5,769 nt of DNA from Phenylobacterium sp. (lineage in GTDB: Bacteria; Pseudomonadota; Alphaproteobacteria; Caulobacterales; Caulobacteraceae), in contig JAQGIX010000067.1 of NCBI GenBank assembly GCA_028290925.1, positions 1 through 5,769 of the forward strand, read 5' to 3'. Position numbers and translations under genes: made by a program. Within the stretch, counting starts at the first letter, position 1; every line of letters starts with the position of its first letter. Under the pieces are notes generated by a model. That model ran no database searches. It was not told the origin of the DNA and was given only the letters and a program-made list of their open reading frames with translations. Below, in pieces: positions 1 through 5,512 of this stretch.

Positions 1-1
1 C

Positions 2-841
2 CAGGGCTACTGCATCCGCATCAAGGAGATGGAGGCTGGGACCGGCGAGGTGCGCCTGGGCCACCTGATGGCCATGGACCCGCGCGGCGGCCAGGTGGAG
101 CTGCCCGGCGAGCACGTCCGCGAGCCCGCCTTCGGCCTGCCCGCCACCTGGGTCGACGAATCCCTGCGCGAGGAGGCCACCTTCCGCGGCTACACCATCG
201 TCGATCCGGCCACGGTGCTGACCACCCACCTCACCGAGATCCTCAAGGAGAACATGCCCGACCTGCTCTCCTACGCCGAGGTGCAGAAGCTCCTGAAGGA
301 CCTGCCGCCCGAGCAGAAGAAGCTGGTCGAGGACCTGATCCCCAGCATCGTCTCGGTGGCCACCATCCAGCGCGTGCTGCAGGCCCTGCTGCGCGAGCGG
401 GTCTCGATCCGCGACCTGCCGGCGATCCTCGAGGGCATCGGCGAGGCCGCGCCGCACACCGCCTCGGTCAGCAACCTCGTCGAGCAGGTCCGCACCCGGC
501 TCGCCCGCCAGCTCTGCTTCGCCTACCGCGGCGAGGACGGGGCGCTGCCGATCATCACCATGAGCCCCGAATGGGACGCCGCCTTCGCCGAAGCCCTGAT
601 CGGCCAGGGCGAGGAGAAGCAGCTGGCGCTGGCTCCCTCGCGCCTGCAGGACTTCATCCGCGCGGTCCGCGAGAGCTTCGAGCGCGCCGCCCTGTCCGGC
701 GAGACGCCCGTGCTGCTGACCAGCCCGGTCATCCGGCCCTATGTCCGCTCGATCATCGAGCGCTTCCGCGGCCAGACCCCGGTGATGAGCCAGAACGAGA
801 TCCATCCCCGGGCCCGGCTGAAGACGGTCGGGGCCATCTAG
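2..841 (+). CDS. flhA: Flagellar export gate protein FlhA, C-terminal part (5' end outside window)
   Basis: FlhA is the inner-membrane export-gate subunit of the flagellar type III secretion system; its large cytosolic domain docks chaperone-substrate complexes (FliS, FliT and FlgN in model species) and the FliI/FliJ ATPase complex. The open frame enters at base 2, and 279 codons run to the TAG at 839-841. The ATG at 29 is internal, since the upstream residues QGYCIRIKE read as normal FlhA. FlhA proteins are about 700 residues, so the membrane half lies to the left. Recognisable family stretches are VRLGHLMAMDP, the PAFGLPATWV segment, YTIVDPATVLTTHL, RVLQALLRERVSIRDLPAILE and the C-terminal VRPYVRSIIERFRG/VMSQNEIHP. 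The last four bases are shared with the convergent NIPSNAP-like gene, so there is no room for a separate terminator. No frameshift was seen. Identity is near certain. Confidence 0.96.
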   Translation, partial: QGYCIRIKEMEAGTGEVRLGHLMAMDPRGGQVELPGEHVREPAFGLPATWVDESLREEATFRGYTIVDPATVLTTHLTEILKENMPDLLSYAEVQKLLKDLPPEQKKLVEDLIPSIVSVATIQRVLQALLRERVSIRDLPAILEGIGEAAPHTASVSNLVEQVRTRLARQLCFAYRGEDGALPIITMSPEWDAAFAEALIGQGEEKQLALAPSRLQDFIRAVRESFERAALSGETPVLLTSPVIRPYVRSIIERFRGQTPVMSQNEIHPRARLKTVGAI

Positions 842-1662
842 CGCAGGGCCGAGCGCGGCGTGGGCGACAGCCTCAGCCACTCCGGCTTGCGGGCGAAGGC
901 CGGCAGCAGGGCTTCCGCCGCCCCGTCCCGCCACCCCGACCGGCGGCCATGGCGCGCCCGGAAGTCCGCCTCGGCGGCCTCCCTCTCGAACCGGCTGAAC
1001 CACACGAACACCCGATCCGTCGTCCTGACCGGCAGGCGCGGGAAGCTGTTGGCAGAAGTCTCGGTGACGAAGCTCGCCAGGATCGGCGCGCCGTCCGCCT
1101 CGATCAACGGCCGCAGACGCGCCTCGAAGAAGGCGGCGAACCCCGGGACCGAGGCCTCGTCCAGATAGTGGATGGCCGCCGTGAAAACCGCGCTCGACGC
1201 CCCCGGAGGCGGAGCCGGAAGATCGAACCCTCCGTCGGGCGCGGCGGGCCGGAGCAGCAGGACGTTGTCGGAGTCCAGCATGGTGAGGTTCGCTTCGCCC
1301 CGGTGGGCCTGCCACACCGGACCGCCGTAGAAGGCTTCCAGGGCCTCGCGCCGCGCCGCCATGTCGGCGAACCCGCGCAGCCAGACAAAGCGGTCGGGAT
1401 CGTCGAGGTCGCGGAATTGGCCGATCACCCGCGCCCCCACCGCCGCCTGCGACTCGATGAACTCGCGCTCGAAGAGGGTGATCAGCTCGTCGCGGCGGCC
1501 GGCATGCAGGGTGTACTGGCGCAATTCGACGACGGGGCGGCAGCGGTTCATCGGGCGGGAGGTCCTTCGGGCGTGAGATTGTGGTGCGGCGCCTGCTGCG
1601 AGCAGGCCGCCGGCCCCCAGCAGCAGGGCGCGCCGCGCGGGATCGGGCGATGGGTGCGGCAT
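838..1662 (-). CDS. NIPSNAP-family protein with Tat-like signal peptide
   Basis: The predicted product has 274 residues. Residues 45-70 (VELRQYTLHAGRRDELITLFEREF) match the opening of a NIPSNAP domain, a dimeric alpha/beta-barrel fold. The pattern partly repeats at about 158-225, so the protein is probably two tandem ferredoxin-like repeats. Its biochemical role is unknown; NIPSNAP-type proteins in bacteria are mostly uncharacterised. The N-terminus has a twin arginine (R10-R11), then the hydrophobic run ALLLGAGGLLAAGAA and a possible AxA-like cleavage near QSHA at 28-31, which suggests Tat export. This supports the ATG at 1662, although no clear Shine-Dalgarno sequence precedes it. The alternative ATG at 1551 (Met38) would give a cytosolic protein of 237 residues with only a distant AAGGA upstream. 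Its stop (838-840) overlaps the flhA stop on the other strand. Family assignment is fairly sure; export and function are inferred. Confidence 0.85.
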   Translation of the reverse strand: MPHPSPDPARRALLLGAGGLLAAGAAPQSHARRTSRPMNRCRPVVELRQYTLHAGRRDELITLFEREFIESQAAVGARVIGQFRDLDDPDRFVWLRGFADMAARREALEAFYGGPVWQAHRGEANLTMLDSDNVLLLRPAAPDGGFDLPAPPPGASSAVFTAAIHYLDEASVPGFAAFFEARLRPLIEADGAPILASFVTETSANSFPRLPVRTTDRVFVWFSRFEREAAEADFRARHGRRSGWRDGAAEALLPAFARKPEWLRLSPTPRSALR

Positions 1663-1707
1663 TTGGGCTCTGGGATTGGTCTCGAAGCGGGTAGCCTAGA
1701 GCACCTC

Positions 1708-1728
1708 TGCTGACAGGGCAGGTCAGCA
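1708..1728. repeat. Perfect 7-bp inverted repeat in divergent intergenic region
   Basis: TGCTGAC (1708-1714) and GTCAGCA (1722-1728) are exact reverse complements separated by AGGGCAG. The repeat lies 46 bp upstream of the NIPSNAP-like ATG at 1662 and 79 bp upstream of the DUF4282 ATG, in the only gap between these divergent genes. There is no T-run on either side, so an intrinsic terminator is unlikely. It could be an operator for a dimeric regulator or a hairpin in a leader transcript. The symmetry is visible in the sequence; the function is inference. Confidence 0.4.
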
Positions 1729-1806
1729 TGCTGCGACGTTGCGGGCGAGGCTTGCGGCTGGTAGCGGTTCGGCGGGGGTCAAGTCCCCGGCAGCGTTGGG
1801 ATTCGA

Positions 1807-2172
1807 ATGCGGCGAGCTTTCAATCGGCCGGAAGGCACGGGGTGGGCGCTTCTGTGGGACCTGCTCACCTTCGAGCGGCTGATGACCAACGCGGTCATCC
1901 ACCTAGTCTATTGGGCCGGCCTCGGCGTGATCCTACTGATCGGCTTCGGCAGCCTGGGCGCGGCGGTGGGCGTGGCGATCCGCGACCCGCTGCCCTGGGG
2001 CGTCCTGCTGGCGATCCCGGTGCTGATCGCGGGCCTGTTGATCACCGGCGTGCTGGTGTTGCTGTGGCGCTCGTTCTGCGAGTTCTACGTGACCATCTTC
2101 AAGATCAGCGAAGACCTGAACGTCCTGCGCCAGGACCTGGAAGCCGAGCGGGCGCGCGCCGGCAAGTCCTAG
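1807..2172 (+). CDS. DUF4282-like small membrane protein
   Basis: The product has 121 residues and two strongly hydrophobic segments, at about 34-58 (YWAGLGVILLIGFGSLGAA and on) and 65-87 (GVLLAIPVLIAGLLITGVLVLLW), joined by a short loop with an Arg-Asp-Pro. The arrangement is: an N-terminal DLLTFERLMT segment, helix 1, helix 2, a WRSFCEFYVTIFKISEDLNVLRQDLE segment, then a charged tail that probably forms a short amphipathic helix. This matches DUF4282, a family without a known function. ATG 1807 is the only good start; no alternative GTG or TTG lies just upstream in frame, and the ribosome-binding site is weak. It is divergent from the NIPSNAP-like gene and convergent with fliJ, with 4 bp between the two stops. 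Nothing in the sequence ties it to flagella. The family call rests on remembered pattern. Confidence 0.8.
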   Translation: MRRAFNRPEGTGWALLWDLLTFERLMTNAVIHLVYWAGLGVILLIGFGSLGAAVGVAIRDPLPWGVLLAIPVLIAGLLITGVLVLLWRSFCEFYVTIFKISEDLNVLRQDLEAERARAGKS

Positions 2173-2176
2173 GACG

Positions 2177-2584
2177 CTATCTGGAGGCCCTCCTCAGGCC
2201 CAGCTCGTCCAGGGCCGCGGTCTCGCGCCTGGCCTCGTCCTTGCGTTCCATGAGCCGGGCCTGTTCGGCCACGTGCTCGTACTTCTTCTGCGCCTCGAAG
2301 GCCTCGGCCAGCGCGTCGCGCGCGCCCTGCTCCTCGATCTCCAGTTCAGCCAGCGCCCGGCGGGCGTCGGCCTTGCGGACGCGCAACGCATCCATGAACG
2401 CCGCCCGGTAAAGCCCCGACATCGGATCGGCGTCGGCGCGGGCCATCTCCGCCAGCCCTTCGGCCTCGAGCATGGCGAGCTTCATCTCCGCCGCCGTCCG
2501 CCGGTCGCGCACCTCGGCCAGGCGCTTCTGGAGGGTCTCCACCTCATAAGTGGCCAGCTTGATCAACGACTTGGACCAGCTCAT
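2177..2584 (-). CDS. fliJ: Flagellar export protein FliJ
   Basis: FliJ is the small coiled-coil stalk of the flagellar export ATPase: it inserts into the FliI hexamer, contacts the FlhA cytosolic domain and escorts free chaperones. The 135-residue product has the usual length and is almost wholly helical and highly charged, with heptad-like patterns at about 12-50 (YEVETLQKRLAEVRDRRTAAEMKLAMLEAE) and 75-125. The N-terminal SLIKLATYEVE and C-terminal ETAALDELGLRR look like Caulobacter FliJ. The ATG overlaps the fliI TGA as ATGA, and a GAGG inside the end of fliI (complement of 2589-2592) sits 4 bp ahead of it, so translation is probably coupled. FliJ diverges strongly between phyla; the operon position next to fliI makes the call firm. 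Confidence 0.93.
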   Translation of the reverse strand: MSWSKSLIKLATYEVETLQKRLAEVRDRRTAAEMKLAMLEAEGLAEMARADADPMSGLYRAAFMDALRVRKADARRALAELEIEEQGARDALAEAFEAQKKYEHVAEQARLMERKDEARRETAALDELGLRRASR

Positions 2585-3918
2585 GCCGCCTCACTCACGA
2601 GGATCTCGGAAAGGCGCGCGAAGGCCGCCTCCAGGCTCATGGCGTCGTCCTTGTCCTGCCCCAGGAACGCCTCCAGGGCCGGATGCAGCTCGATCGCCCG
2701 GTCGATCTGCGGATCGGATCCGGCCCGATAGGCCCCGATGCGGATCAGCTCCTCCATGTTCGAATAGGCCGAGAGCATCTGGCGCGCCGCCTTCACCAGG
2801 TCGCGCTCGTGGGGATGCTGGCAGCCCGGCATGGTCCGGCTGATCGACTTCAGCACATTGATCGCCGGGAAGCGGCCGCGCTCGGCGATCGCCCGCTCCA
2901 TGACGATGTGGCCGTCGAGGATGCCTCGGACGGCGTCGGCGATCGGCTCGTTGTGATCGTCGCCGTCCACCAGCACGGTGAACAGGCCGGTGATCGGGCC
3001 CGCCCTCGTGCCATCGGGGCGGATCGGGCCGGGGCCGGCGCGCTCCAGCAGCTTCGGCAGCTCGGTGAAGACAGTCGGCGTATAGCCCTTGGTGGTCGGC
3101 GGCTCGCCGGCCGCCAGGCCGATCTCCCGCTGGGCCATGGCGAAGCGCGTGACGCTGTCCATCAGGCACAGGACTTCCATGTCCTGGTCGCGCAGGTACT
3201 CGGCGATGGCCAGGGTCATATAGGCGGCCTGGCGCCGCTTCAGCGCCGGCTCGTCGGAGGTGGCGACCACCACGACGGCGCGCTTCAGGCCCTCCTCGCC
3301 CAGGGTCTCCTCGATGAACTCGCGGACCTCGCGGCCCCGTTCGCCGATCAGCCCCACCACGACCGCGTCGCACTCGGCGTTCTTGGCCAGCATGGAGAGC
3401 AGCACCGACTTGCCGACCCCGGAGCCGGCGAACACGCCCAGGCGCTGACCGCGGCAGCAGGTGGCGAAGACGTTCATCGCCCGCACGCCCAGGTCCAGGC
3501 GCTCGCCCACCCGGTCCCGCGCATGGGCCGGCGGCGGGGCGGCGCGCAGCGCATAGGGTACGACCCCCTTCGGCAGCGGGCCCTTGCCGTCGATCGGTTC
3601 GCCGAAGGCGTCGATGATGCGGCCGAGCCAGGCCTTGGACGGCCGGACGGCCGAGCCCTGCGGCTCGATCCGGATGAAGGCCCCGGGCGCCACGCCCTCG
3701 ACGGGACCAAACGGCATCAGCAGGGCGCGCGTCTCGCGGAAGCCCACCACCTCGGCCGGCAGCGGCGGTGCGCCATAGCGCTCGATCTCGGCCCGCGCGC
3801 CGACCGCCAGCCGGCTCAAGCCGCCGCGCGCCTCGATCAGGAGGCCTTGCACGGCGGCGACCCGCCCCGAAACCGTCAGTGGATCCAGCCGCTCGACCGC
3901 GGCCACCAAGCTCTGCAC
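2581..3918 (-). CDS. fliI: Flagellum-specific ATP synthase-type export ATPase FliI
   Basis: FliI is the cytosolic hexameric ATPase of the flagellar type III export apparatus; it is related to the F1 beta subunit and helps load and unfold export substrates. The 445-residue length is normal. An N-terminal beta-barrel domain (about 1-95) is followed by the ATPase core: Walker A GSGVGKS at 165-171 (Lys170), the GERGREVREF segment at 192-201 with the likely catalytic Glu193, Walker B around VLCLMDSVTRFA with Asp254, and the T3SS-type EPPTTKGYTPTVFTELPKLLERAG at 272-295. The C-terminal helical domain includes AYSNMEELIRIGAYRAGSDPQID. All key residues are present. The start is a GTG (complement of 3916-3918), supported by a GAGGGG 5 bp upstream. 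It heads a two-gene operon with fliJ. The 78-bp gap upstream carries TTAA and GANTC motifs, which suggest cell-cycle control. Confidence 0.97.
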   Translation of the reverse strand: MQSLVAAVERLDPLTVSGRVAAVQGLLIEARGGLSRLAVGARAEIERYGAPPLPAEVVGFRETRALLMPFGPVEGVAPGAFIRIEPQGSAVRPSKAWLGRIIDAFGEPIDGKGPLPKGVVPYALRAAPPPAHARDRVGERLDLGVRAMNVFATCCRGQRLGVFAGSGVGKSVLLSMLAKNAECDAVVVGLIGERGREVREFIEETLGEEGLKRAVVVVATSDEPALKRRQAAYMTLAIAEYLRDQDMEVLCLMDSVTRFAMAQREIGLAAGEPPTTKGYTPTVFTELPKLLERAGPGPIRPDGTRAGPITGLFTVLVDGDDHNEPIADAVRGILDGHIVMERAIAERGRFPAINVLKSISRTMPGCQHPHERDLVKAARQMLSAYSNMEELIRIGAYRAGSDPQIDRAIELHPALEAFLGQDKDDAMSLEAAFARLSEILVSEAA

Positions 3919-3923
3919 GAACG

Positions 3924-3929
3924 CCCCTC
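3924..3929 (-). promoter_or_regulatory. Ribosome binding site of fliI
   Basis: On the minus strand GAGGGG lies 5 bases before the GTG at 3918. It decides for the GTG start, as no in-frame ATG with a comparable site is evident nearby. Confidence 0.65.
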
Positions 3930-3940
3930 GAACTCTCCCG

Positions 3941-3966
3941 TTAAGAATCGGGCGTTCCGCCTTAAG
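3941..3966 (-). promoter_or_regulatory. Putative fliIJ promoter: CtrA-like half-sites plus GANTC site
   Basis: The gap between the methyltransferase-like gene and fliI holds two TTAA motifs (3941-3944 and 3962-3965), 17 bp apart and 21 bp from start to start, about two helical turns. A GANTC site (GAATC, 3945-3949) directly abuts the first. Between them lies a small GGCG/CGCC dyad (3951-3954 and 3958-3961). CtrA classically binds TTAA-N7-TTAA, so this spacing is not the consensus; each TTAA may be a separate half-site or part of a sigma-factor element. In Caulobacter, CtrA activates class II flagellar genes, and CcrM methylates GANTC. The motifs are seen directly; promoter function is inferred. 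Confidence 0.45.
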
Positions 3967-3996
3967 GGGTGGTGAAGATCGGGGCCTCTGCGACGC

Positions 3997-4701
3997 CTAC
4001 AGCAGGTAGGGGACCAGCCGGCCGCGCACCCGGCGCGCGTAGTCCGCATAGCCGGGCAGGTGATCGCGCAAATAGGCTTCCTCGATGAGGATCCGGGCGA
4101 GCGTCAGGAGCAGGAATCCCGTCGCGCCGATCGCGGCCACATAGCTGCCGAGCCAGAGCGCCGCCCCGACATAGACCAGCAGCATGCCGGCATAGAAAGG
4201 GTGCCGCACGAGGCCGTAGAGGCCGGTGTCGATCACCCGCTGTCCACCCTCGCTCTGGTCGTGGATGGTGGGTGCGGCGAACTGGTTCTGACCGATGGCC
4301 ACGTGGACAATCGCCATGCCGGCGAGGACCGCCGCTGCGCCGCCTGCGCAGACCGCCCAACTCGGCGGCGGCAGGAGCCGCAGGCGGAACACGTCGAGCG
4401 GAATGAACGCGAACCAGGCCAGGGTGAAGGCGACGTAGACGATCAGCCCTGCGGCGTCGATCAGCGGTTGCTTCTGCTGTTTCTTGGCGACCAGCCCCTG
4501 CTGGCGCACCTGGAAGCTGGCCGGCCGGGCGAGCGCCAGGGCGGCGGACCCCGCCATGGAGAGCCCGCCATAGACCGCCAGGAAGGCCCAGGCCTGCGGC
4601 CACGCCCAGGCGCCTGCCGACAAGCCCGCCGTCAACAGGAGCACGGCGGCCACCACCAGGATCACCGGCAAGGGCGAGAGGAGCCCCTTCACGACCGTCA
4701 T
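3997..4701 (-). CDS. Isoprenylcysteine/phospholipid methyltransferase-like integral membrane protein
   Basis: The product has 234 residues and about five hydrophobic segments: roughly 8-30, 36-58, 84-104, 115-137 and 170-203 (the last possibly two helices). The C-terminal part carries the signature of the ICMT/PEMT superfamily: GQRVIDTGLYGLVRHPFYAG at 153-172, with the RHPFY core at 166-170, then a Glu pair at 207-208 (RILIEEAYLRDHLPGYADYARRV). In characterised members these residues bind S-adenosylmethionine. Bacteria generally lack protein prenylation, so the acceptor is unknown and could be a lipid or another small molecule. The start is well supported by GGAGG (complement of 4709-4713) 7 bp before the ATG. 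It is divergent from a TetR-type gene, with a palindrome between them, so it is probably the repressor's target. Family call is good; substrate is unknown. Confidence 0.85.
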   Translation of the reverse strand: MTVVKGLLSPLPVILVVAAVLLLTAGLSAGAWAWPQAWAFLAVYGGLSMAGSAALALARPASFQVRQQGLVAKKQQKQPLIDAAGLIVYVAFTLAWFAFIPLDVFRLRLLPPPSWAVCAGGAAAVLAGMAIVHVAIGQNQFAAPTIHDQSEGGQRVIDTGLYGLVRHPFYAGMLLVYVGAALWLGSYVAAIGATGFLLLTLARILIEEAYLRDHLPGYADYARRVRGRLVPYLL

Positions 4702-4708
4702 GCACCAA

Positions 4709-4713
4709 CCTCC
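4709..4713 (-). promoter_or_regulatory. Ribosome binding site of the methyltransferase-like gene
   Basis: GGAGG on the minus strand lies 7 bases before the ATG at 4701. It is the strongest Shine-Dalgarno match in this part of the window and fixes that start. Confidence 0.75.
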
Positions 4714-4716
4714 AGC

Positions 4717-4739
4717 ATAATATACGTCGTGTATATTAT
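4717..4739. promoter_or_regulatory. Probable TetR operator: perfect 9-bp inverted repeat
   Basis: ATAATATAC (4717-4725) and GTATATTAT (4731-4739) are exact reverse complements around the 5-bp centre GTCGT, giving a 23-bp site. It is AT-rich in GC-rich surroundings and fills the middle of the 43-bp gap between the divergent methyltransferase-like and TetR genes. The arms contain -10-like hexamers on both strands: TATAAT on the minus strand (4740-4735), and CATAAT (4716-4721) or TATTAT (4734-4739) on the plus strand. A bound repressor would therefore block both promoters. No good -35 partners are visible. TetR regulators commonly bind such palindromes beside their own gene. The symmetry is directly seen; the binding protein is inferred. 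Confidence 0.75.
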
Positions 4740-4744
4740 ACAGA

Positions 4745-5359
4745 ATGCATATTCAAGCCATGGCTGAATCGACGCCCTCACCCCGGCGAGGCGCCAAGCG
4801 CGAGCGCACCAGGGCGGCGCTGATCGAGGCCTTCTGGGCGGTGGTCGATGACGAGGGGTTTCCGGCAGCCAGCCTGGAGGTCGTCGCCCGCCGGGCCGGC
4901 ATGACCCGCGGCGCCATCTATTCCAACTTCGCCTCGCGGGCCGAGCTGCTGCTGGCGGCGGTCGGGACGCGGGGCCTGAACATCAACCGCGACTTCAGCC
5001 GGCCCGGCCCCCTGAAGGACCAGCTGCGCACCTTCGCCGAGGGATTGGCCGCGGCCCTGCCGAATGCGCCGGGAACCCAGCGCTGGCACGCGGAACTGCT
5101 GCTGCACATCGCCACCGATCCTGCGCTGAAGGCGCACATCGCCCAGGGGTTCGCCGGGCTGTTCGACGTGATGGCCGCCCAGCTGGAGGCCCAGCACGGC
5201 CGATCCCTCGCGATCCCCGCCCACAGCCTGGCGCTCGCCATCCAGTCCATGGCCATGGGCTTCGTCTATCAGGCGATCCTGAGCCCCGCGGCGGTGCCCG
5301 CGACGGCGGTCCTGGAGGCCTACGACGCCCTGGCGGAGGGGGCGCTTCGGCTGCCCTGA
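4745..5359 (+). CDS. TetR-family transcriptional regulator
   Basis: The product has 204 residues, typical for the family. The N-terminal DNA-binding domain covers about 19-75: RERTRAALIEAFWAVVDDEGF, then the helix-turn-helix ASLEVVARRAGMTRGAIYSNFASRAELLLAAV with the usual recognition-helix GAIYSNF. The remainder is a divergent helical ligand/dimer domain; its ligand cannot be read from the sequence. Two starts compete: ATG 4745 (used here) and ATG 4760, giving MAESTPSPRRG. Neither has a Shine-Dalgarno sequence. A -10-like TATTAT at 4734-4739 would put transcription initiation almost on the 4745 ATG, so a leaderless message is possible. It probably represses itself and the divergent methyltransferase-like gene through the 4717-4739 palindrome. 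Confidence 0.92.
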   Translation: MHIQAMAESTPSPRRGAKRERTRAALIEAFWAVVDDEGFPAASLEVVARRAGMTRGAIYSNFASRAELLLAAVGTRGLNINRDFSRPGPLKDQLRTFAEGLAAALPNAPGTQRWHAELLLHIATDPALKAHIAQGFAGLFDVMAAQLEAQHGRSLAIPAHSLALAIQSMAMGFVYQAILSPAAVPATAVLEAYDALAEGALRLP

Positions 5360-5438
5360 GGCCCCCGCCTGCTTCGCCGACCACGTCCAATCACGAAAGA
5401 TTCAACGCGCCTTCGAGTCGCGCGCCCACTGTGGCGGC

Positions 5439-5471
5439 TTGAACCCGATTCCGAAATCAGATTAACGATTC
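5439..5471 (+). promoter_or_regulatory. Candidate P1-like ctrA promoter with GANTC sites
   Basis: A -35-like TTGAAC (5439-5444) is followed after 16 bp by ATTAAC (5461-5466), a poor but possible -10. One GATTC (5447-5451) lies in the spacer and another (5467-5471) directly follows. The TTAA at 5462-5465 is a possible CtrA half-site that would let CtrA repress this promoter, as happens at P1 in Caulobacter. The initiation site would be about 115 bp before the ATG. The match to sigma-73 consensus is modest, so the exact boxes are tentative. Confidence 0.4.
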
Positions 5472-5492
5472 GCTCGAGAGAGACACCACTCA

Positions 5493-5512
5493 TTAACCAG
5501 TCTTAAATTAAC
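5493..5512 (+). promoter_or_regulatory. CtrA-binding box (P2-like autoregulatory site)
   Basis: Three TTAA motifs lie within 20 bp: 5493-5496 (TTAACC), 5503-5506 and 5508-5511 (TTAAC). The first two are 6 bp apart, close to the CtrA consensus TTAA-N7-TTAA. In Caulobacter, CtrA activates its own second promoter, P2, through such a box near the -35 region. Here it lies about 80-100 bp before the ATG, downstream of the P1-like element, in the same P1-then-P2 order. The motif is clear; the downstream -10 is not. Confidence 0.65.

Noticed and set aside
571..1713. Long plus-strand open frame of 380 codons across the flhA end and the NIPSNAP-like gene
   Set aside because: It is rich in Arg, Pro and Gly without domain pattern, overlaps two well-supported genes, and is a typical GC-rich shadow frame.
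1775..1788. GGGG-TCAAGT-CCCC stem upstream of the DUF4282-like gene
   Set aside because: Only a 4-bp stem, no T-run and no conserved partner; too weak to call a terminator or riboswitch.
1741..1790. tRNA-like string: GCGGGCG-like 5' end, CTGGTAG, and a T-arm-like GGGGGTCAAGTCCCC
   Set aside because: Only about 50 nt long, the T-loop lacks one T, and no matching acceptor 3' strand or anticodon stem follows. Treated as chance or at most a decayed remnant.
2683..3975. Plus-strand open frame of 430 codons opposite fliI
   Set aside because: It is an antisense shadow of fliI, which has all catalytic motifs; the translation is His/Arg/Gln-rich and lacks any recognisable domain.
3962..4708. Minus-strand frame of 248 codons overlapping the methyltransferase-like gene
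   Set aside because: Its translation is Arg/Gly/Pro-rich without membrane segments, while the alternative frame has the RHPFY signature and a good ribosome binding site.
5338..5366. Possible terminator hairpin GGGGGC / GCCCCC over the end of the TetR gene
   Set aside because: The loop is 17 nt and there is no T-run after the second arm; in this GC-rich DNA such arms occur by chance.
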